Assembly (NCBI RefSeq): GCF_048128805.1
Contig: NC_136001.1
Location: forward strand, 5,163,001-5,227,000
Direction: 5' to 3'
Origin: Centroberyx gerrardi
Taxonomy: Eukaryota > Chordata > Actinopteri > Beryciformes > Berycidae
Length of the DNA stretch: 64,000 nt
This document shows positions 36,301 through 47,308 of the stretch, in pieces. Under the pieces are notes generated by a model. That model searched no databases, had not been told where the DNA came from, and saw only the letters and a list, made by a program, of their open reading frames with translations. Made by a program: the position numbers and the translations under genes. How positions within the stretch are numbered: position 1 is the stretch's first letter; each line of letters starts with the position of its first letter.

Positions 36301-36693
36301 ACAGCAGGCAGCTGCCTTCCATTTGAGACACAGCCCAGATGTAAGATTTCAAAGCCATGATGTTTGTACATGGAAATTGTTAAATAAAAAAAAATAAAAA
36401 ACACAGCCCAGATGTGCACGCTATAATAGTCCGCCAGCAATAATAGTCCGCCAGAAACACCGGCAATAATAGTCGGCCCATTTCATTGTCAATATCCATT
36501 GTTGCTCACTTCTGTTGTGGCTTTTGCAATTGTGTTGTGGCTTTTGCATTTGTGTTGTGATTTTTGCATTTGTGTTGTGGCTTTTGCATTTGTGTTGTGA
36601 TTTTTGCATTTGTGTTTTCCGTTAATGCGCTTGTGTTTTTCGAATTTGCAAAGCGTTTTGGCTATGCCGTTCGTTCGACACGTCTCGGCCACC
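33337..36693 (-). mobile_element. PIF/Harbinger transposon with long inverted repeats
   Basis: The ends CGGTGGCCGAGACGTGTCGA and complement are flanked by GTA on both sides (33334-33336 and 36694-36696), the 3-bp duplication expected for Harbinger. The inverted repeat runs about 240 bp and includes a subterminal tandem array of CACAAATGCAAAA-type units, then GGCCGACTATTATTGCCGG at the inner edge. A transposase on the minus strand sits in the middle. The rest of the 3357 bp is AT-rich and non-coding. Confidence 0.85.
34741..35565 (-). pseudogene. Harbinger (HARBI1-like) transposase, partial
   Basis: The DDE nuclease signatures appear in order on the minus strand. First is GAIDGCHICI (first Asp, near 35555). 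Then, in another frame, come FLLGDGGYPC (second Asp) and ITPYKNPVRG. Next is RARSVFELAFGMMKTRWRAI (the Glu, about 35060-35130), and then DVVMACTILHNICVSNGDVL near the C-terminus. Frame changes near 35280 and 35200 break it, and the N-terminal part is not visible. The acidic tail (EEEGGDGETVSG) ends near 34800. Confidence 0.8.
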
Positions 36694-36972
36694 GTACTTT
36701 TGCCTTTATTACAGCTTCCATTCTTTTCGGGAGACTTTTTCAGATCTGAAGCAGAGTGGAGCTTGTGTTTTTGTTTTTTGTTTTTTTTCTCTATCTCTTA
36801 AAGATGAAAGCTTTGCTGTGTGTGAGCTTTGCCTTGTGTGAATGCTAGTGTCGCTGTTGAAGGGAAAGTGTGCTAACATAACGTCAGAGACACTTTTGGG
36901 AACAACTTTTGTTGGTTTTAAGACTGAAAGGATGGAGGAGTTAAAGTTGGAAGAGTAGTGTGCACAAAAGTT

Positions 36973-37355
36973 GGGTTTACGTACGATTTGTTTTGGCGGA
37001 ATTATAGCGCCTTAGTAATGTGCCTAAATTCAGCGGGTTGTCTCATTTGATCTGAGGTCTTCAGCATGCGTGCGAGTTCCAAGGGCAGGCCTTCACTGGA
37101 TCCCCCAGGAGAGCCTATGTGTTTCAACATGAAGTCGGTGAGACTCACAACGAGAAGGAAGAAATCTGGGTGAGCCGGATAATTACAGAGAGGGAAAGTG
37201 TCAGGAAGAAAACAGAGAAAGTACAGTTTGTTTTGGGACGGGTTTTCTGGCATTATGAAATACAAAACATGGGAATATTGCTAGATTTATATTGAAGTCT
37301 TACCCAGATTATTCCAAGTATTTCTTAAGAACAGCCGCCCCCAGGCCAGAAGTTT
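36973..37355 (-). repeat. rDNA-derived repeat, third copy, inverted
   Basis: On the minus strand it matches 1963-2290 closely, including the ITS2/28S junction (GACCTCAGATCAAATGAGAC, then AACCCGCTGAATTTA). Beyond the junction it continues into GGCACATTACTAAGGCG and a terminal motif (AACAAATCGTACGTAAACCC) that is the inverse of the left border at 1711. Confidence 0.65.
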
Positions 37356-37467
37356 CAGTACACACTCCATTATGTAGATGGCTAGGAACATACACTCGAG
37401 TGCGTCAAGGTGCCATCCTTGAATTTGAGAAAAGATGTTATTTACACATTTGATCTCACAGGCTTAG

Positions 37468-38490
37468 GTGGGAGTGCTGATGTACAAGCTAACGCTGAAT
37501 GGGTACAATATTCAGGAGACAGCACTCAGTGGCTTTTCCGAGGACTATGTGCTGATGGAATGTGAAGGGAGGAAAATTGCAGCAGGACTGAACCTCAACT
37601 ACTTTGACTATGTGGACAACTCTGAACGTCACGTGGTTGTGCATTGGCCTCAAAGTGACAACCCAAACACAGACCCAGCCAACTCTGTTTGAATTGGTTA
37701 GGCTCATGTTTGGGTTGGCTCTCTTCCGTTCAACATAATTAAATGTCTTTATTTTTAAGCCAAGTTAACATTGGCTCCTCACCTTGTAACATCTTGAAGC
37801 ATACTGCATTCATCTTGGAAAAAAAACAGGCTTTCTTCGAATAATGACATCTAATGACAATTCTCACTGATGGGACAAAAACATCACATGATTGAAGTTT
37901 GATTCGTAGCTTCTTATTCACAAGTGAAGGGATTGTTATTTCCAATGGCACTCCAGTTGGCATTATATAAAATCCTGATTTTCATCTGTCCAGAGCAGCA
38001 TGAAAGCTGCATTAGGCCGACAGACATCCTTTTTGACCCCAAAGAATTTCAGTTTGCCTTCCCCAAAATCATCGGGCCGGACACCACTTTCCAACCAACT
38101 CCGGATGATGTCTGTCATCATGTTGAGAACTTATGGCAGCTCGACGTCCTCCCTTACAGGGGTGAGAAGCTGATCACGCGGTCCCGTCACGATCAGGAAG
38201 CTACTGTCACTCTTGAGACAAGAATCAAGCTCGTCCTGACTGAAGGCAACCCACATTATGCGACACCCCTCCTGCGGGCAAAGGGAGTACCTCTACTGAG
38301 GACCAGAAAGGAAGCTGTCATGTCACAACTCAAGGGCACAGAGGAACCGACTGGTAAGACATCCGAGGAAGGCCCAGATTTACAATCAAGAGATACAGAA
38401 ACTGGTGGATGTGTTGTAAAGCTGGAGCCTGGAGCTGAAGACCATAAAAACAACTTATTCCGACTGGTTAATTTGATGCCCACTCACTGA
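37468..38490 (+). mobile_element. BEL/Pao LTR-retrotransposon pol fragment
   Basis: The plus-strand frame from 37924 carries VENLWQLDVLPYRGEKLITR and then HYATPLLRAKGVPLL and RKEAVMSQLKGTE. This is the conserved linker between protease and reverse transcriptase in BEL/Pao polyproteins. A short frame at 37468-37692 lies upstream and is not recognised. No LTRs or RT core are visible here, so only a remnant is present. The DNA at 38497-38560 is repeated at 38758-38769/42850-42905, on both sides of the hAT insertion. Confidence 0.6.
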
Positions 38491-39385
38491 AGACCAGACT
38501 CATCAGAAACCAACTTCAACCTCGTCGTCCTTTTCTCAACACAGAAAAGTTCTCGTTACAACAAGAGATGAGACCCAGGCAACATCTTCAACCAGCTGCT
38601 GGGGTCTTTGACTTCAATGAAAACCTGCAGACTCTCGGCACTCCATGACACATACTTGCCTATTCCTGATTTTTCTGGGAAAACTATATCGGGCCAGGCT
38701 GGAACCAATACTCTATTCCCAATTAATTTTTCCGCTTCACTTCTGGATGAGAAGCCAGTCATCAGAAACCAGAGGTGGTAGAAGTACACAAATTCCTTAC
38801 TCAAGTAAAAGTGCAAATACTCATCTAAAAATATACTGTTAAAAGTTAAAGTACCATTTCAAATCCTTTACTCAAGTCAAAGTATAAAAGTACATGGTGT
38901 TAAATTTACTTAAAGTATAAAAGTAAAAGTAGTCCTGTAAAAAAGGCATTTCTAATGTACTAAACAGGGGTTCTCTGTTGAGTGTTACTCAACATCACAG
39001 ATGAGAAATAGTCTGCACCTCAAGCCAGCTTCCGAGCTTCCTGCACTTTTTCCATTTCAAAATTCCAGTCATTTTCCAGACCTTCGAACCATGTCTTGAC
39101 TGGGACTTGAAGATAGACTGATGTTCAACATTAAGTTCAACATTAAGTATCTGATAATTGCAGGGCAATATGACTGTTAAGTTCCATACTTTTTTACAAT
39201 TCACACACTTTAAGACTTGGAAATGTAGCTTCTACAGAACCCTTGATAATGATAGATGTAACTATTATCTAATACCGGAACAGTATTCAAAGGCTTCAGC
39301 TCTAAAACAGACAAACTTAAAAAAGACTTTAGCTCCACTCCAAACTCCCCTTTCTAATGTGACCCACAGAACCCTTTATTTAGTT

Positions 39386-41895
39386 TCAGCAGAAGCTGGT
39401 TCTCAAAGTTCTTTGATCAAGGTGTGCTCTTTTGGGTCTAAAAATCAGTCCTGCAGTGCTAAAAAGTCTCTCACATGCTGCTGAGGCAGGCAGAGGTGTG
39501 TTAAGCTTCACAGACAACTTGCACACTGCTGGGAAAGATTTCAGGACATCCATAGTGTCACCTGGGCAGGCCAAATATGACTCTAGCTGCCTGGTGCTCT
39601 CTTGAACTTTGGCCTGCTTCATGGTGGAGAAGAAGTCTTCCTCCTCTGAGGAATGGTTGCTGTCACCTGGGTGCAATGACGGCTGCTCCTTCAAATGGCT
39701 TTTGATGTAGTCAAGGCCTGTGTAATGCAAGACAAAAGACGAATTTCAATAAAGATTTTTTCTAGATATATTACCTCCTATAACACCCAATACTTGAATT
39801 AAAAAACAAAACAATCTGACAATGGATTAGGCTAAATATTTTTAGCAGAACATTGATGGCCTTGGCTATCAGGCTCATGGTCTTCACATACTCAGCCAGA
39901 AATGCAAATTCAGCAGGAGTGAACCTGTCACACATCATTGTCAAGATACATAAGTTTTCACAAATTGGAATTGCCAGTTTCTTATTGGGAGTTTTTTATC
40001 ATTTGATTTGATTAAATTACATTTATATTATTGATTAAATGGCATTTCTATTATGATTAAATGAGACTGCAAATAAGGTCATCATGAAATACAACATGAA
40101 ATACTAAATACTAAATATTACTGTATGAAAACGTATTAAAAAGTAGCACTTACATAGGAACCTTTAGTGCACTGCACACAGCGCCAATGGCTCTTTCTCC
40201 TTGTTCCCTCATGATCCTTATGATCCTCTCCACAGCCAGGAAAAGAGAATTCCATCTTGTGTCATTTGGCCGTAGGAACTGGAGCTTGCAGTGTTCTTCA
40301 ATGATCTACACAGTTGTGGTGGACCTACCACTTTTGTACCCAAGACTCCTGCACTTTGAAAATGCTGAGCGAGACACCCTCTTGTAGGCTGCATTTGTAT
40401 TTGCTGCTAAGGCATCAACCGTAGACACCAGGTTGAGAAGATGATGCTTCGGCAGTTGGTATTCCAGGCCATCATCGTCATCCAACATGACGCCAACATC
40501 AACAAACTCTACCTCCTCACCTGCCTCACCTTCCTCTTCTTCATTGTTGTCTCTTTCTCCTGTTTCATCCTCATGTGGTGTTACATCTCCAGGTGGTTCT
40601 GCATTATTGTTTTCATCCAAGTTGCCATACACCCTAAATGCCTTGATAAAGTTAGAGCCATTATCAGTGGTCGTCCGTATAATGTTCTCACGGATATTGT
40701 ACTCTGTGTGAATGTCATTCAGGGTACCAGCAAGTGCAGCAAAAGTATGGGATCCCTTGAGCTGTTTGCAGGCTAGAGCAGCAGAGCATCTCTCCAGCGT
40801 GTCAGGTTTAATCCAATGGGCAGTAACACAGTCTGTAGTCGTGGCAATGAATTCAATCTCCCTCATGGCAGCCTTTAAATTATTCTTCATTTCCAGTGTT
40901 GCTTTATCAACTTTGCATTTTTCTGTCCCACGTGACATCACAGTGACTTCTGGTTGTAGATGATGCACAAGACTTAGAAAACCTGGCTGCTCAACAATGC
41001 TGAAGGGGTGCAAGCCTTGGGTGACAAAGTTAATGATGGCATCATCAACACTTTTCTGGGACACTCTCCTGTTGGTTTCACCCAACTTAAGCTGCTTGAA
41101 TGATGGACCCTCATCTGAGCCTGATCTTCTTTTGTTTGCAGATGCAGTCAGTTTTTTGTACCGTTCCAGGTGATTCAAATGCTTTCTCTATGAGAGAGAG
41201 AGAGACTTATTAGTTTGGATTTTGCTAACAGAACAGCACATTTGACAATGCAAATAGACCCATTTCACACACATGGCCGACTCTGCTTTGTATTTACTGG
41301 GTTACCAGCAATGTTAAGAAGCCGACATTCTGTTGCTTCTGACTCTGTGACCACTTATTTTATGTTTCAATATAGCTAAACACACAGCACAGGTGTTGCC
41401 ATTGACATCTCGTTCTGTGTCATACGAATGCACGACTAAAAGACATGGTAAGAGCACAGGAATTACTGTTAGGCAGTTAGCATTTCAGCTCGTCAGCCAT
41501 GTTTGTGAAAAGGACCACATTGAAAGTTAGGTTGTTGGCGGCAGTCATGTTCCTACTATAAATAATAGTAGGTCACTTACCTCTATGTGTTTCTTTAGAT
41601 TCGAGGGAGAATTCTTGAACGCCAAGAGCTCGTGGTTTTTCGGTTGGAACAAGAGGCACCGCATTCGCCAAGAGTCGTTTTTGGAACCGACTATTTCAAA
41701 CAGTTCCTTCAAGTAGGGCCATGGATGGGGAATGTCTTGTGACCCATCTGCTCCTTCAACAACATCGTCATTGGCCGGCTCCATATCAAGTCTTTTGAGG
41801 CTAGCACAGCTGAATTCACTCTCTACTCTCCTGTCGCTAGTCTCTGTCTCTTTCCCTCCTTTCTGGTAATGGCGCTTCAGTCGCATTTCGCGCAT
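39386..41895 (-). pseudogene. hAT transposase pseudogene in the 38.8-kb element
   Basis: Exon 1 (41895 to about 41581) has a BED-like finger (RMRCLLFQPKNHELLAFKNS, then LKKHIE) and ends at a GTAAGT donor. Exon 2 (about 41188 to 40145) has IINFVTQGLHPFSIVEQPGF, then the core (TTTDNGSNFIKAFRVYG) and a run of Glu/Asp. An in-frame TAG lies at 40303-40305, and the frame then continues with LQFLRPNDTRWNSLFLAVE. The last exon (39730-39386) holds the dimerisation segment (ASAACERLFSTAGLI) before a stop. A piece at 39840-39950 reads FTPAEFAFLAEYVKTMSLIA. One nonsense codon is the only clear break, so decay is recent or mild. Confidence 0.8.
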
Positions 41896-42113
41896 GATCA
41901 GCTGCTTCCGGAGTGGAAGCAGTCTGATGCGGAAAAAAAAAAAATATATATATATATATATATCACTTTATTTCCTGCGAGTAATGAGTCTGTTTTGAAA
42001 ATGTAGTGAGTAGAAAGTACATAATTTTCTTTTGAAATGTAGTGAGTAAAAGTAAAAAGTATTAAGTGAAAGAACAACTCAAGTAAAGTACAGATACTTG
42101 AAAATCTTACTTA

Positions 42114-42802
42114 GGGCGCTTTCACATCAGGGACCCGGGCCCGGATCCGAGTACACTTGACCCCAAAGTCTAGTTTGTTTGATTAGTGTGAACACTGTGT
42201 ACTGTACGGTTTGGTTAAGGTTAGGGTTAGGGTCCACTTGAAAAGGTGGTCTCGAGTACAGTTCATGTGTACTCGGGTACGGTTCGCATCAGGTGTGAAA
42301 ACTACTGTACCAAAACACGGAAGTGGACTGCTATTTACAATGTGACGTCATAACTATTTGACTGTCCCGTTCAAAACATGACCGTGAAAATGACCGCGAA
42401 AGGATCTCTCTGGTCTACTGAAGAAATAAAATGCTTACTTGAAATTTGGGCAGACGAAAACATACAATCACAACTGGACATTACACGCAAAAATGCCAAG
42501 ATGGGATCTTGGGATCTTGCGATTGGCGCACTTTTCTACACTGGAGCGACAACATAAACAAATGTTGCGTAGTTGATGACGCAAGTGTACTCTTCTTCTT
42601 CTTCTTCTTTGTGTTTATTGGCGGATCGCAAACCAACTAGGTGCATACCGCCACCTACTGTATCGCAGTGTGTAGATACGTAAGTGTACTCGGGTACAGA
42701 ACAACATTACTAATGTGAAAGCTGAGCAGCGGGGGAGTGGAGAGGGGGGGCAATCGTACTCAGGCACGGTATGAAGCAATCGTACCTAATATGAAAACGA
42801 CC
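42114..42802 (+). mobile_element. PIF/Harbinger derivative nested in the hAT element
   Basis: TTA is duplicated at 42111-42113 and 42803-42805. The ends GGGCGCTTTCACATCAGG and GGTCGTTTTCATATTAGG (complement) match imperfectly. From 42378 it encodes a Myb/SANT-like start (WSTEEIKCLLEIWADENIQ), the second protein of Harbinger elements, cut after about 40 residues. The insertion splits the right arm of the hAT, so it is younger than that arm. Confidence 0.7.
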
Positions 42803-42971
42803 TTAAGTACAATAACAAAGTATTTTTACTTCGTTACTTCCCACCTCTGTCAGAAACCAACTTCAACCTTGTCGTCCTTTTCTCAACACAGAGAGAAAAG
42901 TTCTCGCCAAAGGATCTCGTCATTACAAGAACATCTAGAGCATTGTTTTTTTTCAAGATGAATGCAATATG

Positions 42972-43110
42972 TGCGGCGCGGTGGCTCAGTGGTTAACACT
43001 GTGGCCTCACAGCAAGAAGGCTGAGGGTTCCATTCCTAGCCCCAGCCCTTCCTATGTGGAGTTTGCATGTTCTCCCCGTGTTGGCGTTGATTTCCTCCCA
43101 CATTCCAAAA
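42972..43110 (+). mobile_element. tRNA-type SINE, 5' part
   Basis: GGCGCGGTGGCTCAGTGGTT followed by AACACTGTGGCCTCACAG gives an A-box-like start, and GGGTTCCATTCC is B-box-like. The continuation (GTGGAGTTTGCATGTTCTCC) is the frequent fish repeat of this kind. No functional tRNA structure. Confidence 0.65.
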
Positions 43111-43335
43111 ACTGTGATTGGACACTCTAAATTTCACATAAATCTCAATTTGTTTTTATCTGTTTCAATAAAAGTGTTCGCACTTTTTGCAGTTTTCATG
43201 TGTCTTTTGTTATCATTTGCTATCAGAGGTGGACAGAGTTGTGAAATAATTTATTTGTGATGAAGTACTGCTAATTAGTTACATTTTACTCAGTAACTGT
43301 CTAGAAAATCAGTCAAGTGAAGGTAAAGGACTAGG

Positions 43336-43600
43336 ACACTAGTCTGTCTCCAGTGAATCTGATTCAACCTCTAGGTCGCAACAAATAGGCCTAACCATCA
43401 CTGTTTCTGCAAACTCTTTACTGTCATTCACATGAAGACATGTAGCTGGGCTTGGTTGGGCTAGATTAAGTAAAAAACTGATACACATTTTTGTGGGCTC
43501 AAAAGCACATATAGCATATATACATATGCAAAGATGCATCAGAACATTGGGTTTGTTCCATTTTAAAATGAAATGGTCATCAAATCATGCCATCAAGCAA
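43336..43600 (-). repeat. Dispersed repeat R2, copy 2 (inverted)
   Basis: The complement of 43440-43600 matches 19605-19740, with the palindromic-looking CATATGTATATATGC core shared. It also contains the CCAAGCCCAGCTACAT segment found at 19927. Confidence 0.6.
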
Positions 43601-43681
43601 AAAAATAATTCTCAAAATAGAGTATGCAATGGTCATTTTGAAATATTTCAATTATCAAAGAAACAACCATTTGAACCAACA

Positions 43682-44244
43682 TGATCTCACACAAATACAT
43701 GAAATGAACACGATCTCTAAAATGGCGATTTATGTGCTGTGGACACGTATTATGGGAAAATTATGTTTCTCCACCACAAACTGAATTACGTTCCCCTGCA
43801 ATGAATTTAAATACGTTCCTCCACCACGAATTTAAATACGTTTCTCCGCCACAAATTTAATTACGTCCCAAAGGCTGGCTAACGGTTAAATTTAGGCAAG
43901 TAAAACGACTTTGGTTAAATTTAGGCAAGTAAAACAACTTTGGTTAAGGTTATGGTAAAGTTTAGGCAAGTAAAACAACTTGGTTTGGGTTAAGGTTAGG
44001 CAACTAAAACAACTTGGTTAAGGTTAGAGAAATGGTTTGGTCATGGTTAAATAAGAAAGACATTCGTTCAAAATTAAAATGTGACTTAATTTCCACCATG
44101 CTGCTTCAGTGTGACACTACTTCCGGTGTCTCCTTCACGTAACCGTTTCATGCTGGGAAAACGTAAATGTAACACTTTACGTTCCACCAACACGTAATTT
44201 GCTGTTAACATGTCGTGTTCATTTCACGTTTTTCTGTGAGATCA
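43682..44244. mobile_element. MITE with 32-bp inverted ends
   Basis: The ends (TGATCTCACACAAATACATG onward, and its complement at 44213-44244) match with three mismatches over 32 bp. The middle contains tandem TTTAGGCAAGTAAAAC/AACTTTGG units (43885-44040). Target duplication not evident. No coding sequence. Confidence 0.7.
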
Positions 44245-44821
44245 GTCTGATTTGAACACATTTCAGATGCTGTTCACTTTGTTGCCTACAGTCAGCAGGT
44301 CAATACAGTATATACATATATATATACAGTATATATTTCAAAGACATCAGCAAATAGAAAGAGAGAAAATCTGCACTTTTGGTATTCTTCTTTTTATCCA
44401 TAAATTGTCTAACTTCATTGACTTGTAACAAGTTGCGTGACACAGTTTGAGTTGCCCATAGTACCATTAGCTTGTTAGCAGAGAATGATCCCTAGCTAGC
44501 TAGCTACCAGTCACAGCCCAAGTGCTTGCAAATGCTTATTTTTTTATCGGTTGAAACTCAGTATCATAAACTATGAACCCTCAATGTCAGAGGTAATATC
44601 CTCACTATTTTTTCATGTTCTAGGTTAGAAATGAGGGTTTTTTTCCTTGGAAAATTTCACATTGTGCACGTTACTTGTAGACTATTCATTTTATGGTTTA
44701 TCTGATTTTGTATTTATTTTTTATCATTTTACCTTCAGCTATTTTGTTGGAATATGAACCCTTTGTCCTCACTATTTTTTCATGTTTTAAGTAAAAAAAT
44801 AAAAGAACTGAACCTAACACT
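44245..44821. other. No recognisable gene
   Basis: AT-rich, with a TATACATATATATATACAG tract near 44310 and an imperfect TATTTTTTCATGTT direct repeat. Nothing coding. Confidence 0.5.
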
Positions 44822-46655
44822 GTGTGCAAACTTGACCATTACTCCATGTTTATACATTTAAATTTAAGCGTTGAAATTGGAGCGTTGAAAACAATTACAG
44901 GATATCAGCCTAAGAGTCACTGCATGACAGTTGCTAATGAACTTGATATGGCAAATGACTTAAATAATTTCTACTGTAGATTTGATACACGTGATTTTAA
45001 ATTAGAACAGGCTAAGGCCATTATGAAAGTAAGGGATATGGTGGATGTGGCTATTGTAATTTCTTCAGATGATGTCAGATCATATTTTAGACGTGTAAAC
45101 CCTCGCAAAGCCCTTGGGCCAGACAGCATTAGCTGTAGGACACTACGGGCATGTGCGAATCAGCTGGCGCTGCCTTTCCAGAGGCTGTTCCAGCTGTCAC
45201 TAGACACCGGGGTAGTCCCCAACCTGTGGAAAAGGTCTACGATTGTGCCGGTGCCCAAAAATAACAGACCCAGGGAATTTAATGACCTGCGCCCCATCTG
45301 TAGCAATGAAATGTTTTGAAAAGATTGTGTTAAAACAACTTCTCTTTGAGGTTTCACCTCTTTTGGATCCAAACCAATTTGCCTACCGTGCAGAGAGAGG
45401 AGTTGAAGACGCGCTGCTGACTATGATTAATAACATCCATGAGCACATTGAACAGGCTCAGAGCCTGGTCAAAATTGTATTCGTGGATTTCAGCAGCTGA
45501 TGGTGGGCAAATTGGTGGATCTTGGAGTAAATCCCAAGTTTATTTTGTGGATTAACAACTTCTTGTCTGATCGCAGTCAGCAAGTCAGATTCAATTCTGC
45601 TACCTCATCCCCTAAAATCATTAACACAGGTGCCCCCCAAGGGTGCGTTTTGTCCCCCATCTTATACACTCTGTACACCAATGACTGCCAGGCATCTGCT
45701 TTAGCTCACACTTATTTTAAATATGCAGATGACACAGCATTGGTAGGGTTCCTAAAATCTGACAATTCATCGGTGGAGGGTTTTGAGAGGGAGACACAGG
45801 GTTTTATTCAGTGGTGTTCAGATAATTTTCTGAAGGTCAATGTAAAGAAAACGAAAGAGATGGTCATAGATTTTAGAAGGAAACAGACAATAGTTCCCCC
45901 CTCCAAGATTAATGGTGAATTAGTTGAGCGGGTCTCAACTTACAAGTATCTTGGAGTTGAAATTGATGATCACTTAAGATTCAATGAATGCGCATGGAGT
46001 AAGTCTAAGAAACTACAACAGAGGCTGTTGTTTCTTAGGAAATTGAATCACTTCAGAGTAGACTGTCGCATCCTCCAGATGTTCTACAAATCTGTCTTGC
46101 AGAGCGTTTTGTCCTTCGGCCTGATCTGCACCTTCGGAAATATGTGTGTTCAAGATCATGCCAAAGGATCATTGGGGTTGATCAGGTGTCTGCAGCACAG
46201 CTGTACAACGACCTTATTTTAAAAAAGGCTGATCAGATCCTCAGTGATCCTACCCATCCTCTCCACCTGAAATTCGTGTAGCAGGTCAAACGGCAGAATC
46301 CTGCAGCAGAAAATTAGAACAACAAGGTACAGCAAATCATTTGTGCCTACGGCAATTAGATTACTAAATGAGAGATAGATGTGCACCTGTATTACTAGGT
46401 CTAGGTATTTGATTGTGTATATTGTTCATTTAGATTGTATTTTGTTTGTGGGTATTTTGATTGTGTATATTGTATATTTAGATTGTATATTGTATATGAT
46501 GTATATTTTATATTGCCAGCATTGCTCAGGATATTCTGTTGACGTGTGTGTGTGCGTGTGTGTGTGTTTGTTTTGCATGTACAGTGTACCTCTGTGTTTT
46601 AAACGAGACGTGTATGACCGCATGAATTTCCCCTTGTGGGATAATAAACCTTGAC
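44822..46655 (+). mobile_element. LINE (CR1/Rex1-like) reverse transcriptase, broken
   Basis: Non-LTR reverse transcriptase in three frames. RKALGPDSISCRTLRACA and FNDLRPI come first. LDPNQFAYRAERGVEDALL and IVFVDFSS follow, then TGAPQGCVLSPILYTLYTND, the catalytic YADDTALVG and CSDNFLKVNVKKTKEMVIDF. Frame changes lie near 45310 and 45495. The tail has a TG microsatellite and ends with AATTTCCCCTTGTGGGATAA, a typical Rex1-like 3' end. The endonuclease part is missing (5' truncated). Confidence 0.8.
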
Positions 46656-46885
46656 CTTGTTAGATGATGTTTTAACTTGGAAATATGCCGAACGACTTCA
46701 CTTCAGTATTCGGTGCTGAAAGGCCGAAATTACTGTATAATTGTCTGGTAAACTGCTTGCAATAGTCCATCACCACAACATGGATCCTACGCGGGGGCTT
46801 TTTCCACAGGACATGGTAAATTATCGGTTATAGGCATGACATTACTGTGAAACTACTGGGGAAGGTTTGCTTTAGTATATGGTGC

Positions 46886-47308
46886 TCACCTGGTGAAGTT
46901 ACATGGTAGCTGCAGTGAAATAGCTGAAAATGATTTACATTTGAAAAGTATGTCATGGTTCACGGTGTCAAAAGCCTTTTTAAGGTCTAAAAACACTGCT
47001 GCTACTACATTACCCTTGTCTAGTGAGCTCTTGATGTCTTCAGTGAGGTAGCAGTTGGCCATTTCCGTTGAATACCCTGGCCTAAATCCGAATTGTTTAG
47101 GATAAATAAGTTCATTGCTTTCAAGGTGGTCAACCAGTTGTTCTGCAATAACTTTTTCCAAGACCTTTGAGAAAACAGGTACAATAGAAATCGGTCTATA
47201 ATTGCCTACTTGTTCTGGTGCTCCAGCCTTAAAAATTGGCGTGATGATCGCTGTTTTCCAGCTTTGTGGGAATTTACCAGTTCTGATGGAAAGGTTTATC
47301 AGATGCAT
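46886..47308 (-). mobile_element. LINE reverse transcriptase fragment (second family)
   Basis: A 140-residue minus-strand frame with WKTAIITPIFKAG, YRPISIVPVFSKVLEKVI, GFRPGYSTEMANC and FLDLKKAFDTVNHDIL, the RT fingers and first catalytic region. It is a different LINE family from the one next to it, and nothing follows it downstream. Confidence 0.7.

Larger units (their letters stand above)
33160..36790. mobile_element. Tc1-like repeat split by the Harbinger element
   Basis: TACTGTGCAAAAGTCAGAGA (33163 on) resembles a common fish Tc1-type terminus. Its sequence runs to 33336 (...CCCTTTTGTA) and resumes at 36694 (GTACTTTTGCCTTTATTACA). The Harbinger transposon at 33337-36693 lies between. 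Confidence 0.4.
38770..42849 (-). mobile_element. hAT transposon with 8-bp target duplication, carrying a nested element
   Basis: The ends CAGAGGTGG and CCACCTCTG are flanked by TCAGAAAC on both sides (38762-38769 and 42850-42857). The AAGTA-rich ends resemble the fragment at 1-149. The interior has a BED-finger transposase on the minus strand and, near the right end, a 689-bp Harbinger derivative (42114-42802). An (AT)n run lies at 41943-41962. Confidence 0.9.

Noticed and set aside
42214..42233. Telomere-like GGTTAGGGTTAGGG
   Set aside because: Only about two to three units, inside the Harbinger derivative. Not an interstitial telomere.
42972..43050. tRNA gene
   Set aside because: It has box-like motifs but no acceptor stem or anticodon arm. 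It fits a SINE head.
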